A DNA stretch of 64,000 nucleotides from Roseibium aggregatum (lineage in GTDB: Bacteria; Pseudomonadota; Alphaproteobacteria; Rhizobiales; Stappiaceae): NCBI RefSeq assembly GCF_017309185.1, contig NZ_JAEKJZ010000004.1:310001-374000 (forward strand), read 5' to 3'. This document shows, in pieces, positions 18,091-28,842 of the stretch. The first letter of the stretch is position 1, and each line of letters opens with the position of its first letter. The position numbers were made by a program, and so were the translations under genes. The notes under the pieces are model-generated. The model made no database searches. It had not been told where the DNA came from and saw only the letters and a list, made by a program, of their open reading frames with translations.

Positions 18091-18852
18091 TTACCGGAAC
18101 AGCGGATCCAGCGCCGGCATGCTGGAGATAGCCGCGATCGCGATCAGGACATAGGCGACGACCCGGTAAAGGCTTGGGTCGGCCTTCCTGAAGCCGTTTG
18201 AGCCAAGGTAGATCGCGGCGGCGTAGACCGGGATCGCCATGATGAGGAGGTGAAACACCTCGATCGTGAAAAAGCCGCGCAGGATATAGGCGACGAAGGT
18301 GCCGACGCTGGACAGGGCGAAGAAGACGATCAGATTGGCCCTGACGATCGCCGGTTCCTTGGCGCTGGACAGCCAGAAGGCGACCACGGGCGGACCTGAG
18401 ACCTGGGAAATGCCGCCAAGCACGCCGGCGACCGCGCCGACGCCGAGCGAGACCGGGGCGCTCGGTTTCCTGTGGTATCGCCAACCGGAGATCAGCAGCA
18501 GCAGCAGGCCGGCGACAATGGCAAAGATGATCCAGCGCAAGAGAAGGACGTCCGTCGTCGCCAGCAGCCAGGCCCCCAGTTGAACGAAGACCACGGCGCC
18601 GATGACAGCCGGCAGAACGGTCGGCCAGTCGCAGGTCCTCACCGCGCGGATGACCAGCGGCAGGGCGACGATCCCGTCGATGAACAGGAACGCCGCCGCC
18701 GCGGTCGAGGGCAGCATCACGCTGGTGGCGACCGGCATGAAGATCATGCCCGCGCCGAAGCCTGCGAACCCGCGCACGCAGCCCGCGATGAACAGAACCG
18801 CCGCAAGAAACGCAAGCAACGTCGGCGAAAAGGAACTGAAAATTTCGAGCAT
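18091..18852 (-). CDS. TSUP (TauE/SafE) family membrane transporter
   Basis: 253 residues from the ATG at 18852; a GTG at 18927 would add 25 residues that are not membrane-like, and neither start has a good ribosome site. Seven to eight hydrophobic segments are visible, with GFAGFGAGMI near residue 25 and GGISQVSGPPVV near residue 155, both family hallmarks. Members export sulfite, sulfoacetate or other organic anions. Convergent with the MazG-like gene, divergent from ruvC. Confidence 0.85.
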   Translation of the reverse strand: MLEIFSSFSPTLLAFLAAVLFIAGCVRGFAGFGAGMIFMPVATSVMLPSTAAAAFLFIDGIVALPLVIRAVRTCDWPTVLPAVIGAVVFVQLGAWLLATTDVLLLRWIIFAIVAGLLLLLISGWRYHRKPSAPVSLGVGAVAGVLGGISQVSGPPVVAFWLSSAKEPAIVRANLIVFFALSSVGTFVAYILRGFFTIEVFHLLIMAIPVYAAAIYLGSNGFRKADPSLYRVVAYVLIAIAAISSMPALDPLFR

Positions 18853-19008
18853 GAGGTACCGGCGGTGTTTTCTGAAAACGGGCGGGATGGCGTAAGCAGG
18901 GCTGAAACGCCGGAAGGAGTCGTTCACGGTTGAGGCGAGGCGGACTTTCCGGTGGTAAGCGCAGCTATTGCTGGCGTCAACGAGGAAGTTTTGTTACCGA
19001 TTTGTTCC

Positions 19009-19536
19009 ATGACACACGCGATTCGATTGCTGGGCATCGATCCCGGGCTCAGGCGCACGGGGTGGGGCATGATTGAGGCTAACGGCAACAGGCTGTCCTT
19101 CATTGCCTCCGGCACGGTCACATCCGACAACAGGAAGTCTCTGGCAGAACGTCTGGTCGAGCTGCATCACGGCCTGCAGGAGGTCGTGCGCCAGCACGAA
19201 CCCGAGGAGGCCGCGGTCGAGCACACCTTCGTCAACAAGGACGCGGGCGCGACCCTGAAACTCGGCCAGGCCCGGGGTATCGCCCTTCTGGTGCCGTCGC
19301 TCGCGGGACTGAGCGTTGCCGAATATGCGCCGAACCTGGTGAAAAAGACCGTGGTCGGTACGGGACACGCGGAAAAGGACCAGATCCGGGCCATGGTGAA
19401 GGTGCTAATGCCGCGCGCCGTCTTCAATTCCGACGACGCTGCGGATGCTCTTGCGATTGCCATCTGCCATGCCCAGCACCGGGCGAGCGGCGCGGCCCGG
19501 CTCGCCGCCCAGACCGCCTCCAGGGGAGCCGCATGA
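19009..19536 (+). CDS. ruvC: Holliday junction resolvase RuvC
   Basis: 175 residues from the ATG at 19009 (an upstream start at 18952 adds 19 unconserved residues). Catalytic acidic residues are present: Asp11 in [12 protein letters not shown], the Glu in AAVEHTFVN near residue 70, and the C-terminal [13 protein letters not shown] pair. RuvC cleaves Holliday junctions handed over by RuvAB. Its stop overlaps the ruvA start (ATGA). Confidence 0.96.
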   Translation: MTHAIRLLGIDPGLRRTGWGMIEANGNRLSFIASGTVTSDNRKSLAERLVELHHGLQEVVRQHEPEEAAVEHTFVNKDAGATLKLGQARGIALLVPSLAGLSVAEYAPNLVKKTVVGTGHAEKDQIRAMVKVLMPRAVFNSDDAADALAIAICHAQHRASGAARLAAQTASRGAA

Positions 19537-20150
19537 TCGGAAAACTCAAGGGCACCGTCGACAGCTACGGCGAGGATCATGTGATCCTGGACGTGCACGG
19601 GGTCGGCTATCAGGTGCATTGCCCTTCGCGCATTCTTCAGGGCCTGCCGCGTCCGGGCGAGGCGGCGGTCCTCTTCATCGAGACCATCGTCCGGGAGGAC
19701 ATGATCCGGCTTTACGGCTTCGGACAGGAAGCGGAGCGGGAGTGGTTCCGCATTCTCATGACCGTTCAGGGCGTCGGCGCCAAGGTCGCGCTTGGGATCC
19801 TGGGCATCCTCAAGGCCAGTGAAGTGGCCAATGCAATTGCCCTTGGCGACAAGGCGACGATCTCGCGCGCGCCGGGGGTCGGCAAGAGGGTCGCGGAACG
19901 GCTGGTGACGGAACTGAAGGACAAGGCGCCGGGGCTGGCCAGCGTCGACCAGGCGACGATCGCCGTCTCCCAGACCGTTTCGGAAAACGTGGCGGCCCGG
20001 CCGGTCGCCGAGGCGGTTTCCGCGCTGACCAATCTGGGCTATCAACAGGCACAGGCGAGTGCCGCCGTCGCCAAAGCCATGCAGTCCGCGGGCGAAGAGG
20101 CAACGACGGAAACGCTGATCCGGCTCGGCCTGAAGGAACTGGCCGGATGA
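19533..20150 (+). CDS. ruvA: Holliday junction branch migration protein RuvA
   Basis: 205 residues. OB-fold N-terminus (GYQVHCPSR), helix-hairpin-helix segments around [11 protein letters not shown] and [17 protein letters not shown] near 75-130, and a flexible linker to the C-terminal RuvB-binding domain [16 protein letters not shown]. It tetramerises on four-way junctions and loads RuvB. Overlaps both ruvC and the next small gene by four bases, so translation is coupled. Confidence 0.96.
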   Translation: MIGKLKGTVDSYGEDHVILDVHGVGYQVHCPSRILQGLPRPGEAAVLFIETIVREDMIRLYGFGQEAEREWFRILMTVQGVGAKVALGILGILKASEVANAIALGDKATISRAPGVGKRVAERLVTELKDKAPGLASVDQATIAVSQTVSENVAARPVAEAVSALTNLGYQQAQASAAVAKAMQSAGEEATTETLIRLGLKELAG

Positions 20151-20392
20151 TTGCGGTCGCCTACGCCGTTATCGCGGTGACCTTCGTTGTCCTGGGGATC
20201 GGGGGGATCATGTATCTCGACCACCGCTTTTCGCAGTCCGTCGGTGACCGGCCCTTCGCCATGAAAGGGCGCCGTATCGATTCGGACGACCCTTTCGTCC
20301 TCAAGCAGTTCCGGAAATTCCAGGCGATTCGTGTTGCTTATTCGCTGCTTCTCGTTGCTCTTCTGATCGCGGTGGTCAGTCATGTCGGATGA
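20147..20392 (+). CDS. Small two-pass membrane protein between ruvA and ruvB
   Basis: 81 residues. One hydrophobic segment spans about 3-24, and a second spans about 64-79; between them lies a charged loop with [19 protein letters not shown]. The start overlaps the ruvA stop by 4 bases and the end overlaps the ruvB start by 11 bases, so it is translated inside the ruv operon. The family is not recognised by name. Nothing suggests a role in recombination; it may be an envelope protein that shares the transcript. Confidence 0.75.
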   Translation: MIAVAYAVIAVTFVVLGIGGIMYLDHRFSQSVGDRPFAMKGRRIDSDDPFVLKQFRKFQAIRVAYSLLLVALLIAVVSHVG

Positions 20393-21422
20393 CAAGCGTC
20401 TGGTTACGCCGGAAATCCGCGGCGACGAGATCGACAGCACCATGCGCCCGCAGGCGTTGGACGATTTTGTCGGTCAGGCGCAGGCACGGGCGAACCTCAA
20501 GGTGTTCATCGGCGCGGCAAAGGCGCGGGGCGAAGCGCTTGACCATGTGCTTTTCGTGGGGCCGCCCGGTCTCGGCAAGACGACCCTGGCGCAGATCATG
20601 GCTCGGGAGCTCGGGGTCAATTTCCGCGCCACCTCCGGTCCGGTGATCGCCAAGGCGGGCGATCTGGCCGCGCTTCTGACCAACCTGGAAGAGCGCGACG
20701 TGCTCTTTATCGACGAGATCCACCGACTCAACCCGGCGGTTGAGGAAGTGCTCTATCCGGCAATGGAAGACTATCAGCTCGATCTGATCATCGGCGAGGG
20801 GCCGGCCGCGCGCTCGGTGAAGATCGACCTGGCCAAATTCACGCTCGTCGCCGCCACTACCCGTCTCGGCCTTCTGACGACGCCGCTGCGCGACCGTTTC
20901 GGCATTCCGGTCCGGCTGCAGTTCTACACGGTCGCGGAGCTTGAACATATCGTCAAGCGCGGTGCATCGATCCTGGGGCTCGGCATGGCCGAGGACGGGG
21001 CTCACGAGATTGCCAAACGCTCGCGCGGAACGCCGCGCATCGCCGGCCGTCTGCTGCGCCGGGTGCGTGATTTCGCGGTGTTCGAGGGCGTGGAACGGGT
21101 TGACCGCGCGCTGGCGGACAAGGCGCTCCTGCAGCTTGAAGTCGACGGTGCCGGTCTCGACAGCCTCGACAGGCGCTATCTCAACCAGATCGCGGTCAAT
21201 TTCGGCGGAGGGCCGGTCGGCATCGAGACAATCGCGGCCGCGCTTTCGGAGCCGAGGGACGCGATCGAGGAAATCGTCGAGCCTTACCTCATTCAGAACG
21301 GCTTCCTGCAGCGCACCCCGCGCGGCCGGATTCTCACGCCCATGGCCTTCAGCCATCTTGGCCTGGCGGCCCCCGCGCGACCCGAGGCTCCTCAGATGGG
21401 ACTGTTCGCGGATCCGGAGTAA
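20382..21422 (+). CDS. ruvB: Holliday junction helicase RuvB
   Basis: 346 residues. Walker [13 protein letters not shown] near residue 62, Walker [10 protein letters not shown] near residue 110, sensor TTRLG near 165 and the C-terminal winged helix ending [10 protein letters not shown] are intact. It is the AAA+ motor of branch migration. GGTGG lies upstream inside the small membrane gene. The last gene of the ruv operon. Confidence 0.97.
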   Translation: MSDDKRLVTPEIRGDEIDSTMRPQALDDFVGQAQARANLKVFIGAAKARGEALDHVLFVGPPGLGKTTLAQIMARELGVNFRATSGPVIAKAGDLAALLTNLEERDVLFIDEIHRLNPAVEEVLYPAMEDYQLDLIIGEGPAARSVKIDLAKFTLVAATTRLGLLTTPLRDRFGIPVRLQFYTVAELEHIVKRGASILGLGMAEDGAHEIAKRSRGTPRIAGRLLRRVRDFAVFEGVERVDRALADKALLQLEVDGAGLDSLDRRYLNQIAVNFGGGPVGIETIAAALSEPRDAIEEIVEPYLIQNGFLQRTPRGRILTPMAFSHLGLAAPARPEAPQMGLFADPE

Positions 21423-21514
21423 CCGACCTCCGTCGAGGCCGGTCGCGGACAGGGTGTTAACGATGGTATCCCAACGTCATTAAAACTTTTTTGTCTATTC
21501 TGGACATATCCTTG

Positions 21515-21534
21515 CCCCCAACTTTCAAGGGGGG
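21515..21534 (+). promoter_or_regulatory. Hairpin covering the chemoreceptor ribosome binding site
   Basis: CCCCC at 21515-21519 can pair with the G-run at 21530-21534, which is also the Shine-Dalgarno sequence 3 bases before the ATG at 21538. Pairing would hide the ribosome site. Short, so thermally weak outside a GC context. Confidence 0.4.
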
Positions 21535-21537
21535 ATT

Positions 21538-23649
21538 ATGCGAAAGCGGCTTTCATCAAAACTGGTGCTGATGTTTCTGGCCGGCGCTCTGACCATGAGC
21601 GTCGCGATCGTGACAGTTACGTCGATCCAGTCTCGCAATGTGGCCAACGGTCAGGCGGATAACGGGCTCAAGAGCGCAACGCGCGCAAAGCAGAAGATTA
21701 TCGAACTGGCGCTTGATCAGGTGACTTACGGCACCAGGCAGTTCATCGGCAGCACGGAGGCGAAAGACAGCCTCATGAAAATGCTGGTCGGCTGGAAAAA
21801 CCTGAAGGAAGGCCAGACCGAAACGCTCCGCCGGATCTTTGTCTCCGATAATCCGCATCCCGCTCACGAACGGCACCTGCTGATCGAGCCGGAGGAAACG
21901 AACTACTATGTGAACAATCACAAGGTCGTGCAGCCGATATATGCGGACATTATCGCGCAGGGACTGTTTTCCGACGCGGCTCTGGCAACTCCGGAAGGAC
22001 AGATCACCTACACCTATCGGAAAGGGCCGGAATTCGGCCATGCCGTCAATGCACCCGACATTGCCGGGAGCGCGGTTCAGGCCGCCCTGGGACCGTTGTT
22101 CGCGGCGGCATCGAACGAGACCCTGGCGGCCGGTCAGGTCTTTTCCTCGGGATTCGTGACCGGCGAAGACGGAACCGTCTCCCTGGTCGTGGCCGCTCCG
22201 GTATTCTATCTCGACCGCTTTTTCGGCGCGGTGGCCCTGTCGGCCGACATGGCCCGGGTGGCGAAATATCTCAACGAGTCCGCGAAGAGTGCCGACACCG
22301 AGAAGATCTTTCTCATGGATACGGCGGGAAAGCTGGTCAACCTCGATGACGCGGGGCGGGCGAAATCGGTTTATTCGCTCGGTGACATCGGCGCCGGCGA
22401 CAGGCTCATCCGGCTGGGAGACAGCGATTTCCGGTATGCGGAGGCGAGCAGTACGTTCGAGGGCATGCCCTATGGGGTCGTCGAAGCCGTGCGCCAGACC
22501 GAACTCTCGGCGGCGGCCGACAGCATCACCTACGGCGCCGTCGTATCCGGGTTCCTTTGCCTGGTGCCTGTCGTCGGCCTCATCTGGTGGATCACCCGCA
22601 GCATGTTCGCGCCGCTGGAGCGTCTTTCCGTCGCCGCACGCAAGATTGCCGACGGCGATCTCGATGTACCGGTCGAAGCGACCGGTCGGGTGGATGAAAT
22701 CGGCCGCATGGCGCGCTGCGTGGAGGTGTTCAAGGAAAATTCCGTCGAGCGGGAACGCTTGTCGGAGGAGCGCAAGGTCGGGCACATCGCGCGGGAGACC
22801 CGTGAAAAGCGGATCGATGCGTTGATTGCCGGCTTCCGCGCGGAATCCCAGGCCGTTCTGGAGCTGGTGGAAACCAATATCTCACGTGTCGAGGCGGTTT
22901 CCGCGTCGCTCAGCGAGCGCTCGGCGTCGGCTGCCGAGCAGGGCCGGATGGCGGCCGAGGGCTCCGAAAACGCGTCCTCCAACGTTCAGGCCGTCGCCTC
23001 GGCCACGGAGGAACTCAACGCATCGATCTCGGAGATTTCGCGTCAGGTCGAGACCACCGCCGCCATCGTTTCAAAGACCACGGCGTCGGCACAGAGTTCC
23101 AATGCCAAGATCTCGGGCCTGGAGGAGGCGGCCACCCGGATCGGCGATGTCGTGTCGCTGATTTCCGAAATCGCCGAACAGACCAACCTGCTGGCCCTGA
23201 ATGCCACGATCGAGGCCGCACGCGCCGGGGATGCCGGCAAGGGCTTCGCCGTGGTGGCCTCGGAGGTGAAATCGCTTGCCGGACAAACCGCAAAGGCAAC
23301 GGAGGAGATATCCTCCCAGATCGCCGCGATCCAGGCCTCGACGAGTGCCGCGGTCGACGAGATTGCGCGCGTCTCGCAATCCGTCGAAGAGGTGAATTCC
23401 TATACCGCGACCATTTCCGATGCCGTGCAGCAGCAGGGTGCGGCCACCGGCGAGATTTCGCGCAATGTCGCGGAAGCTGCCGAGGGAACGCGTAACGTTG
23501 CCTCGACCGTCGCGGGCCTGAACGATGGTGTTTCGGAAAATTCCGAGGCCGTCGCGGATGTGCAGACGGCGACGATCGAGATGAAGCAGCAGGCGGAGCG
23601 CCTGCGGGGCTCGGTCGAGAAATTCCTCTCCGAGGTTGCGGCGGCCTGA
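21538..23649 (+). CDS. Methyl-accepting chemotaxis protein
   Basis: 703 residues. Membrane segment 1 at about 7-28, a large periplasmic Cache-like sensor (about 35-325) with a YTYRKG element, membrane segment 2 at about 328-354, HAMP ([17 protein letters not shown]), then a long cytoplasmic coiled coil with the signalling tip [21 protein letters not shown] near residue 545. It senses a small ligand outside the inner membrane and controls CheA. No other chemotaxis genes are nearby. The ligand cannot be predicted. No C-terminal pentapeptide is seen. Confidence 0.93.
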   Translation: MRKRLSSKLVLMFLAGALTMSVAIVTVTSIQSRNVANGQADNGLKSATRAKQKIIELALDQVTYGTRQFIGSTEAKDSLMKMLVGWKNLKEGQTETLRRIFVSDNPHPAHERHLLIEPEETNYYVNNHKVVQPIYADIIAQGLFSDAALATPEGQITYTYRKGPEFGHAVNAPDIAGSAVQAALGPLFAAASNETLAAGQVFSSGFVTGEDGTVSLVVAAPVFYLDRFFGAVALSADMARVAKYLNESAKSADTEKIFLMDTAGKLVNLDDAGRAKSVYSLGDIGAGDRLIRLGDSDFRYAEASSTFEGMPYGVVEAVRQTELSAAADSITYGAVVSGFLCLVPVVGLIWWITRSMFAPLERLSVAARKIADGDLDVPVEATGRVDEIGRMARCVEVFKENSVERERLSEERKVGHIARETREKRIDALIAGFRAESQAVLELVETNISRVEAVSASLSERSASAAEQGRMAAEGSENASSNVQAVASATEELNASISEISRQVETTAAIVSKTTASAQSSNAKISGLEEAATRIGDVVSLISEIAEQTNLLALNATIEAARAGDAGKGFAVVASEVKSLAGQTAKATEEISSQIAAIQASTSAAVDEIARVSQSVEEVNSYTATISDAVQQQGAATGEISRNVAEAAEGTRNVASTVAGLNDGVSENSEAVADVQTATIEMKQQAERLRGSVEKFLSEVAAA

Positions 23650-23754
23650 GTGCGAACCTAGGTTAGCGATGGGACCTGGGCCTTCCGGACAGCTTGCCGG
23701 AAGGCTCAATCTTGCGGTCCATACCCTGGTCGTTCTGTAATCAAGGAGAGTGCT

Positions 23755-24219
23755 GTGACTGACTGGCCGGATTTGGCGGGGCGTCTGGAAGAGGGCGGTC
23801 ATGTGCTTCCTGTGCGTGTCTATTACGAGGACACGGACTTCACGGGCATCGTCTACCACGGCACGTACGTGCGCTACTTCGAACGCGCGCGGTCCGATTT
23901 TTTCAGGCTGGCGGGCATCCATCACCGGGAAATGGCGAGCGAGGCCAATGGCGGCCTGGCCTTTGCGGTGCGCGGCATGACACTCGATTTCGAACGCCCG
24001 GCCCGGATCGACGATGTTCTGGAGGTCCATACCAGCCTGTCGGAAGCCAAGGGCGCCAGGATCAAGCTCGACCAGCTCATCTACCGGGACGAAGAGCTCC
24101 TCGTTTCCGCCGCCGTCACTGTCGCAGTGATTACCTGCGAGGGCCGGGCGACGCGTCTGCCGGAGCATCTGGCCCGTCTGATACAGCCACATCTGCCCGC
24201 AGAAACGTCAAGTGGATGA
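23755..24219 (+). CDS. ybgC: YbgC-type acyl-CoA thioesterase
   Basis: 154 residues, GTG start with AAGGAGAG upstream. The hotdog-fold active site YYEDTDFTGIVYHGTYVRYFERAR is recognisable from residue 23, with the conserved Asp in the EDTDFTG part. YbgC hydrolyses acyl-CoA or acyl-ACP thioesters and is the usual first gene of the Tol-Pal cluster. A terminator follows, so tolQ starts a separate transcript here. Confidence 0.94.
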   Translation: MTDWPDLAGRLEEGGHVLPVRVYYEDTDFTGIVYHGTYVRYFERARSDFFRLAGIHHREMASEANGGLAFAVRGMTLDFERPARIDDVLEVHTSLSEAKGARIKLDQLIYRDEELLVSAAVTVAVITCEGRATRLPEHLARLIQPHLPAETSSG

Positions 24220-24230
24220 GGAAACCGGAC

Positions 24231-24260
24231 GCCCGCGGTACCCGCGGGCTTCTTTATTTT
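24231..24260 (+). terminator. Rho-independent terminator after ybgC
   Basis: GCCCGCGG and CCGCGGGC around a 3-base loop, followed by TTCTTTATTTT. Confidence 0.85.
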
Positions 24261-24484
24261 CGCAATTTATGTCGCTGTATAAAGCCGCGTTAATCTTGCG
24301 GTAACCTTAATTGATTCCTTTAGAAAGGGGCTGCTTTGGCGGGCAAGTCCCAGTTTTGACAAAATCGAACGTCAGAGAGGCGACTGGTCGGGAAGGCCGG
24401 AGCGCCGAATCCAGTTCCTTGCTGGCGCGGCCGGATAGGCGTTGCACAAAGCAGCATCAGACCACCTAGGGGTCACAAGATTTA

Positions 24485-25204
24485 ATGGAAGCACACGCAC
24501 AATCTATTGCTGAAGCGGCCCTGGTGGCGCAGCAGGGGGACATTTCGTTTTTCTCGCTGTTCTGGCAGGCCCATATCGTCGTCAAGATCGTGATGATCGG
24601 CCTGCTGGCCGCCTCCGTCTGGTGCTGGGCGATCATCGTCGACAAGTTCATGCTGATGGGCCGGACCAAGCGGCAGATGAACCGGTTCGAGACCGTGTTC
24701 TGGTCGGGCCAATCTCTGGAAGAGCTTTACGGCACTCTTCATAATCGGGTGAACCATTCCATGGCCGCACTGTTCGTTGCCGCCATGCGGGAGTGGAAGC
24801 GCAGCCACGAAGGCGCCAAGCCGGCCATCGCCAGTCTGCAGCAGCGGATCGACCGGGTGATGGACGTGACCATCCAGAGGGAATCCGAACGGCTGGAAAA
24901 CCGCCTTCTGGTGCTTGCGACCGTTGGCGCGTCTGCCCCCTTCATCGGCCTGTTCGGCACCGTCTGGGGCATCATGACCGCGTTTCAGGCCATCGCAGCG
25001 TCCGAAAGCACGAATCTCGCCGTTGTCGCGCCCGGGATCGCGGAAGCGCTGTTTGCCACGGCGCTCGGCCTCCTGGCCGCCATTCCCGCGGTGATTGCCT
25101 ACAACAAGTTCAACTCCGATGTCGGCAAGGCCATCGCCCGGATGGAAGGCTTCGCGGACGAATTCTCCGCAATCCTGTCGCGTCAGATCGACGAGAGGGG
25201 CTGA
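24485..25204 (+). CDS. tolQ: TolQ, proton channel of the Tol-Pal system
   Basis: 239 residues with three membrane segments (about 25-45, 135-155 and 178-198). LFGTVWGIMTAFQAI and ALGLLAAIPAVIAYNKF carry the Thr and small residues lining the TolQ-TolR channel. With TolR it converts the proton gradient into movement of TolA, needed for outer-membrane constriction at division. The start has no clear Shine-Dalgarno sequence. tolR follows after 3 bases. Confidence 0.95.
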   Translation: MEAHAQSIAEAALVAQQGDISFFSLFWQAHIVVKIVMIGLLAASVWCWAIIVDKFMLMGRTKRQMNRFETVFWSGQSLEELYGTLHNRVNHSMAALFVAAMREWKRSHEGAKPAIASLQQRIDRVMDVTIQRESERLENRLLVLATVGASAPFIGLFGTVWGIMTAFQAIAASESTNLAVVAPGIAEALFATALGLLAAIPAVIAYNKFNSDVGKAIARMEGFADEFSAILSRQIDERG

Positions 25205-25207
25205 ACC

Positions 25208-25657
25208 ATGGCCATGCAGGTCGGTTCGGGACAAGCCGGAGGCAGGCGGGGACGGCGCCGGCGGCGTCATGCCCCGATGAGCGAGATCAATGTGACGCCC
25301 TTCGTGGACGTCATGCTCGTGCTTTTGATCATCTTCATGGTTGCCGCGCCGCTGCTGACTGTCGGCGTGCCGATCGACTTGCCGGAAACCCGCGCCAAGG
25401 CGCTGGAAGGCGATACGGAGCCGATCACGATTTCGGTCAATTCCGCCGGCGAGATCTACATTCAGGACACGCCGATCGCGCTTGACGAGGTCGTGCCCAA
25501 ACTCGAAGCCATTGCCGCCAACGGCTACGACGAACGCATTTATGTGCGTGGCGATCAGGATGCCGACTACGGCACCATGATGAAGCTCATGGGGCGGATC
25601 AACGCGGCCGGGTTCAAGCGCCTCGGTCTGGTCACTCTGGAAGAACGGGACTCGTAA
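25208..25657 (+). CDS. tolR: TolR, stator partner of TolQ
   Basis: 149 residues. A basic N-terminus ([10 protein letters not shown]) precedes [19 protein letters not shown], where Asp34 is the proton-translocating residue. The periplasmic part (about 55-149) has the ExbD/TolR fold with [11 protein letters not shown]. The gene is 3 bases after tolQ and 6 before tolA. Confidence 0.95.
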   Translation: MAMQVGSGQAGGRRGRRRRRHAPMSEINVTPFVDVMLVLLIIFMVAAPLLTVGVPIDLPETRAKALEGDTEPITISVNSAGEIYIQDTPIALDEVVPKLEAIAANGYDERIYVRGDQDADYGTMMKLMGRINAAGFKRLGLVTLEERDS

Positions 25658-25663
25658 AGCGTC

Positions 25664-26620
25664 ATGCGCGCCGGTCTCATCGCGTCTCTGGCCGGTCACA
25701 CGGCCGTATTGCTCTGGGGCATTGTCGCCTTTCCGGACGCGGAGAGTTTTTCGGTGCCGCAGGTGGAATCGCTTCCCGTCGACCTGATCCCCGTGGAGGA
25801 ATTCACCCAGCTGCGTTTGGGCGAGAGGACCGCGGAAATCCGGGACGTCGCGGCGCTGCAGCCCACCGAGACACCGACGGAGGAGCCGCCGCAGCCGGCC
25901 GACAAGCCCGGCGAGAGCCAGGTGCAGCAGCCGACGCCGCCGACGCCGAGCCCGGCCCCGACGCCACCGCCCGCGCCGGAACCGGATCCGCAACCCGTTG
26001 CCGAACCCGAGCCAGAGCCGGCGCCTGCGCCCGCTCCGTCCCCGGAACCGGAACAGGCTGCCGAACCGGAACCTGCCCCGGAGCCTGAGCCTGTCCCGCA
26101 GCAGGAAGCCGCGCCCGCGCCGCAACCGATCCTCACCAGCGTCGCGCCACGGTCGAAGCCGACACCACCCCAGCGGACGCCGGAACCGCCACAGGACGAT
26201 TTCAGCGCGACGAACATCGCAGCGCTTCTGAACAAGGTGGAGCCGGCCCAACAGAGCGGCAACGCCTCCGAGCAACCGGCGTCGCTCGGGTCCCGGCAGG
26301 GAGCGCAGAATGTGCGGATGACCCAGTCGGAACTCGACGCCCTCAGAGGCCAGGTGGCCCAGTGCTGGAACCCGCCGGTCGGGGCCGTCGGTGCGGAAAA
26401 CCTCAACGTCCGGGTGCGGTTCAGCCTGTCCCAGAACGGCGATGTGTCCAGCAGTCCGGAAGTGTTGAACTCGAACGGAAATCCGGCATTCCGGGCTGCG
26501 GCAAGCAGCGCGGTTCGTGCAATAATGCGCTGCCAGCCATATTCTCTTCCCATTGCCAAGTATGAAGCTTGGCAGGAAGTGATCATTAATTTCGACCCGA
26601 GGGAAATGCTCGGGGGATAG
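25664..26620 (+). CDS. tolA: TolA-like protein with Pro/Glu-rich linker
   Basis: 318 residues. A short N-terminus with one weak membrane segment (about 4-21) is followed by a Pro/Glu/Ala/Gln-rich linker (about 65-175, many PEPEPAP-like repeats) in place of the long Ala/Lys helix of enterobacterial TolA. The C-terminal TolA/TonB-type domain begins near residue 225 with [14 protein letters not shown]. It links TolQR in the inner membrane with TolB/Pal at the outer membrane. The repetitive linker yields long open frames on the opposite strand that are not genes. Polyproline runs make it a likely EF-P client. Confidence 0.88.
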   Translation: MRAGLIASLAGHTAVLLWGIVAFPDAESFSVPQVESLPVDLIPVEEFTQLRLGERTAEIRDVAALQPTETPTEEPPQPADKPGESQVQQPTPPTPSPAPTPPPAPEPDPQPVAEPEPEPAPAPAPSPEPEQAAEPEPAPEPEPVPQQEAAPAPQPILTSVAPRSKPTPPQRTPEPPQDDFSATNIAALLNKVEPAQQSGNASEQPASLGSRQGAQNVRMTQSELDALRGQVAQCWNPPVGAVGAENLNVRVRFSLSQNGDVSSSPEVLNSNGNPAFRAAASSAVRAIMRCQPYSLPIAKYEAWQEVIINFDPREMLGG

Positions 26621-26658
26621 TCCGGGGAGCCGGATCGATTGTCGATAAGGGAGCGGTC

Positions 26659-28029
26659 GTGCTCATGCATGGAATTTCGAAGACAGTTTCTGTTTTCCCG
26701 AACCTGACAGGTTGGGGACGGAAGGCATTGGCTGCCGCCGGCCTGTTGGCGCTTCTGTCGGCGGTCGTGCCGCACCCGGCAATGGCGCTGGTGGAAATCG
26801 ACATCACCCAGGGCAACATCGAACCCCTGCCGATCGCGCTGCCGCCGTTTTCCGCCGAAGGCGGCGACAGCAAGGTGGCCGGGGACATGACCGGCGTCAT
26901 CGCTGCGGATCTGAAGCGTTCGGGACTGTTCAACCCGCTCGATCCGGCCAGCTTCATCCAGAAGAACATGAGCGTGAATTCCACGCCGCGTTTTGGCGAC
27001 TGGCGCCAGATCAGCGCGCAGGCCCTTGTGACCGGCACGGTGATCAAGCAGCCGGACGGACGGCTCCGGGCCGAGTTCCGGCTGTGGGACGTCTTCGCCC
27101 AGGAGCAGATGCTCGGCCAGCAATTCTATACGACGCCGGAAAACTGGCGCCGTCTGGCGCATATCATCGCCGACGCGATCTATGAGCGGCTGACCGGTGA
27201 AAAGGGCTATTTCGACACCCGTATTGTTTATGTCGACGAGACCGGGCCGAAGGACAAACGGGTCAAGCGCCTGGCGATCATGGATCAGGATGGCGCCAAT
27301 GTGCGCTATCTGACCAAGGGCGACGACCTTGTCCTGACGCCGCGCTTTTCGCCCAGCCGGCAGGAAATCACCTATATGTCCTACGGCGGGGCGGATCCCA
27401 GTGTCTATCTCCTGAACATCGAGACGGGGCAGCGCGAGATCGTCGGAAACTTTCCGGGCATGACCTTCGCGCCGCGGTTTTCCCCGGACGGCCAGAGCGT
27501 GGTCATGAGCCTGCAACAGGGCGGCAACGCCAATATCTTCCAGATGGATCTGAGGTCCCGGCGGACCACACGGCTGACCAATACGGCGGCGATCGACACC
27601 AGCCCGTCCTTTTCGCCCGACAGCCGCCAGATTGTCTTCGAATCCGACCGGGGCGGAACGCAGCAGCTTTACGTGATGAATGCCGACGGCAGCAACGCGC
27701 AGCGCATTTCCTTCGGGCCGGGGCGCTATTCCACGCCCGTTTGGTCGCCGCGCGGCGACCTGATCGCCTTCACCAAGCAGCATCAGGGCCGGTTCATGAT
27801 TGGGGTCATGCGCCCGGACGGGAAGGGGGAGCGTATCCTAACGGAAGGATATCATAACGAAGGGCCTGCCTGGTCGCCGAATGGCCGTGTTCTCGTGTTC
27901 TTCCGCGATACGCCGGGAGCCAACGGCGGTCCCCAGGTCTGGACGGTCGATCTGACGGGGTACAACGAGCAGCGCCTGGAGACACCGGCCTTTGCGTCGG
28001 ACCCGTCCTGGTCGCCGCTGATCAACTGA
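26659..28029 (+). CDS. tolB: TolB, periplasmic beta-propeller of Tol-Pal
   Basis: 456 residues from the GTG at 26659 (an ATG at 26665 is also possible; AAGGGAG lies upstream of both). Signal peptide about 1-45 ending after HPAMA. The N-terminal D1 domain with [10 protein letters not shown] is followed by a six-bladed propeller with repeated FSPD or WSPNG blocks (for example RFSPDGQSV and SFSPDSRQI). TolB binds Pal and TolA in the periplasm. Confidence 0.95.
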   Translation: MLMHGISKTVSVFPNLTGWGRKALAAAGLLALLSAVVPHPAMALVEIDITQGNIEPLPIALPPFSAEGGDSKVAGDMTGVIAADLKRSGLFNPLDPASFIQKNMSVNSTPRFGDWRQISAQALVTGTVIKQPDGRLRAEFRLWDVFAQEQMLGQQFYTTPENWRRLAHIIADAIYERLTGEKGYFDTRIVYVDETGPKDKRVKRLAIMDQDGANVRYLTKGDDLVLTPRFSPSRQEITYMSYGGADPSVYLLNIETGQREIVGNFPGMTFAPRFSPDGQSVVMSLQQGGNANIFQMDLRSRRTTRLTNTAAIDTSPSFSPDSRQIVFESDRGGTQQLYVMNADGSNAQRISFGPGRYSTPVWSPRGDLIAFTKQHQGRFMIGVMRPDGKGERILTEGYHNEGPAWSPNGRVLVFFRDTPGANGGPQVWTVDLTGYNEQRLETPAFASDPSWSPLIN

Positions 28030-28198
28030 CGGGAACGAAGTTTTCCGGCCCAAGGGGCGAATGTTAAGGTTTTGCTAACCAAGTTTGCAAAGACGCTTTT
28101 AACCAGCTTTGGCTAGAAAGCGTTTACCAAGAGCGTAGGGCGATTGAACCGGACGTTTCGATGGTCAGGTTGGCGGGCTGGGGATGTAGGAGACAGGA

Positions 28199-28684
28199 AT
28201 GTTGGAACAAATAAATGCCGCCAGGAGCGCGCGCTGGGTCGCGATCCTGTTCACGGTCCTTTTCGCGGCGGCATGTGCTCAGACAAAGCCGGACGGTCTT
28301 TCCAGCAATGTGAAACCGGGTACCGGTCAGGATTTCGTCGTCAATGTCGGCGATCGGGTGTTCTTCGAGGAAGACCAGTCGGTGCTGAACGGGCAGGGCC
28401 AGGCAACGCTCGCCAATCAGGCGAAGTGGCTGAGCCGCTATTCGCAATACACGATCACCGTCGAAGGCCATGCGGACGAGCGCGGAACGCGTCAATACAA
28501 CATCGCGCTTGGCGCGCGCCGGGCTCAGGCCGCCCGCGATTACCTGGTTTCCCAGGGCGTGAGCGCGTCGCGTATCAAGACGATTTCCTACGGCAAGGAA
28601 CGTCCGGTGGCCGTCTGTAACGACAACAGCTGCTGGTCCCAGAACCGCCGCGCGGTGACGGTGCTGAACAACGCCACGAACTGA
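28199..28684 (+). CDS. pal: Peptidoglycan-associated lipoprotein Pal
   Basis: 161 residues. Lipoprotein signal with LFAAAC, lipidated Cys26. The OmpA-like domain (about 55-160) has VFFEEDQS, VEGHADERGTRQYNIALGARRA and NRRAVTVL, all standard. It anchors the outer membrane to peptidoglycan and is retrieved by TolB. GGAGACAGGA precedes the ATG. A strong terminator follows. Confidence 0.97.
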   Translation: MLEQINAARSARWVAILFTVLFAAACAQTKPDGLSSNVKPGTGQDFVVNVGDRVFFEEDQSVLNGQGQATLANQAKWLSRYSQYTITVEGHADERGTRQYNIALGARRAQAARDYLVSQGVSASRIKTISYGKERPVAVCNDNSCWSQNRRAVTVLNNATN

Positions 28685-28706
28685 TTTGGGCGAAATTCGA
28701 AAGACT

Positions 28707-28734
28707 GGCCGGACACTGCGTCCGGCCTTTTTCG
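28707..28734 (+). terminator. Rho-independent terminator after pal
   Basis: GGCCGGAC and GTCCGGCC with a 5-base loop, then TTTTTCGTTT. Confidence 0.92.
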
Positions 28735-28842
28735 TTTCTGCCGGAAACACCAGCTGTTTCCCGGGAGAAAATGCCTGAAATCGTCAAAATTTAGCCGAAG
28801 TCGGAGCGCTCTGTGCACTTGAGTGAGAAGCCGGGCATGGCA

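Noticed and set aside
24482..27783. Long minus-strand open frames opposite tolQ-tolB
   Set aside because: Low-complexity Arg/Gly/Ser-rich translations mirror the Pro/Glu repeats of tolA; the plus strand encodes the complete Tol-Pal set.
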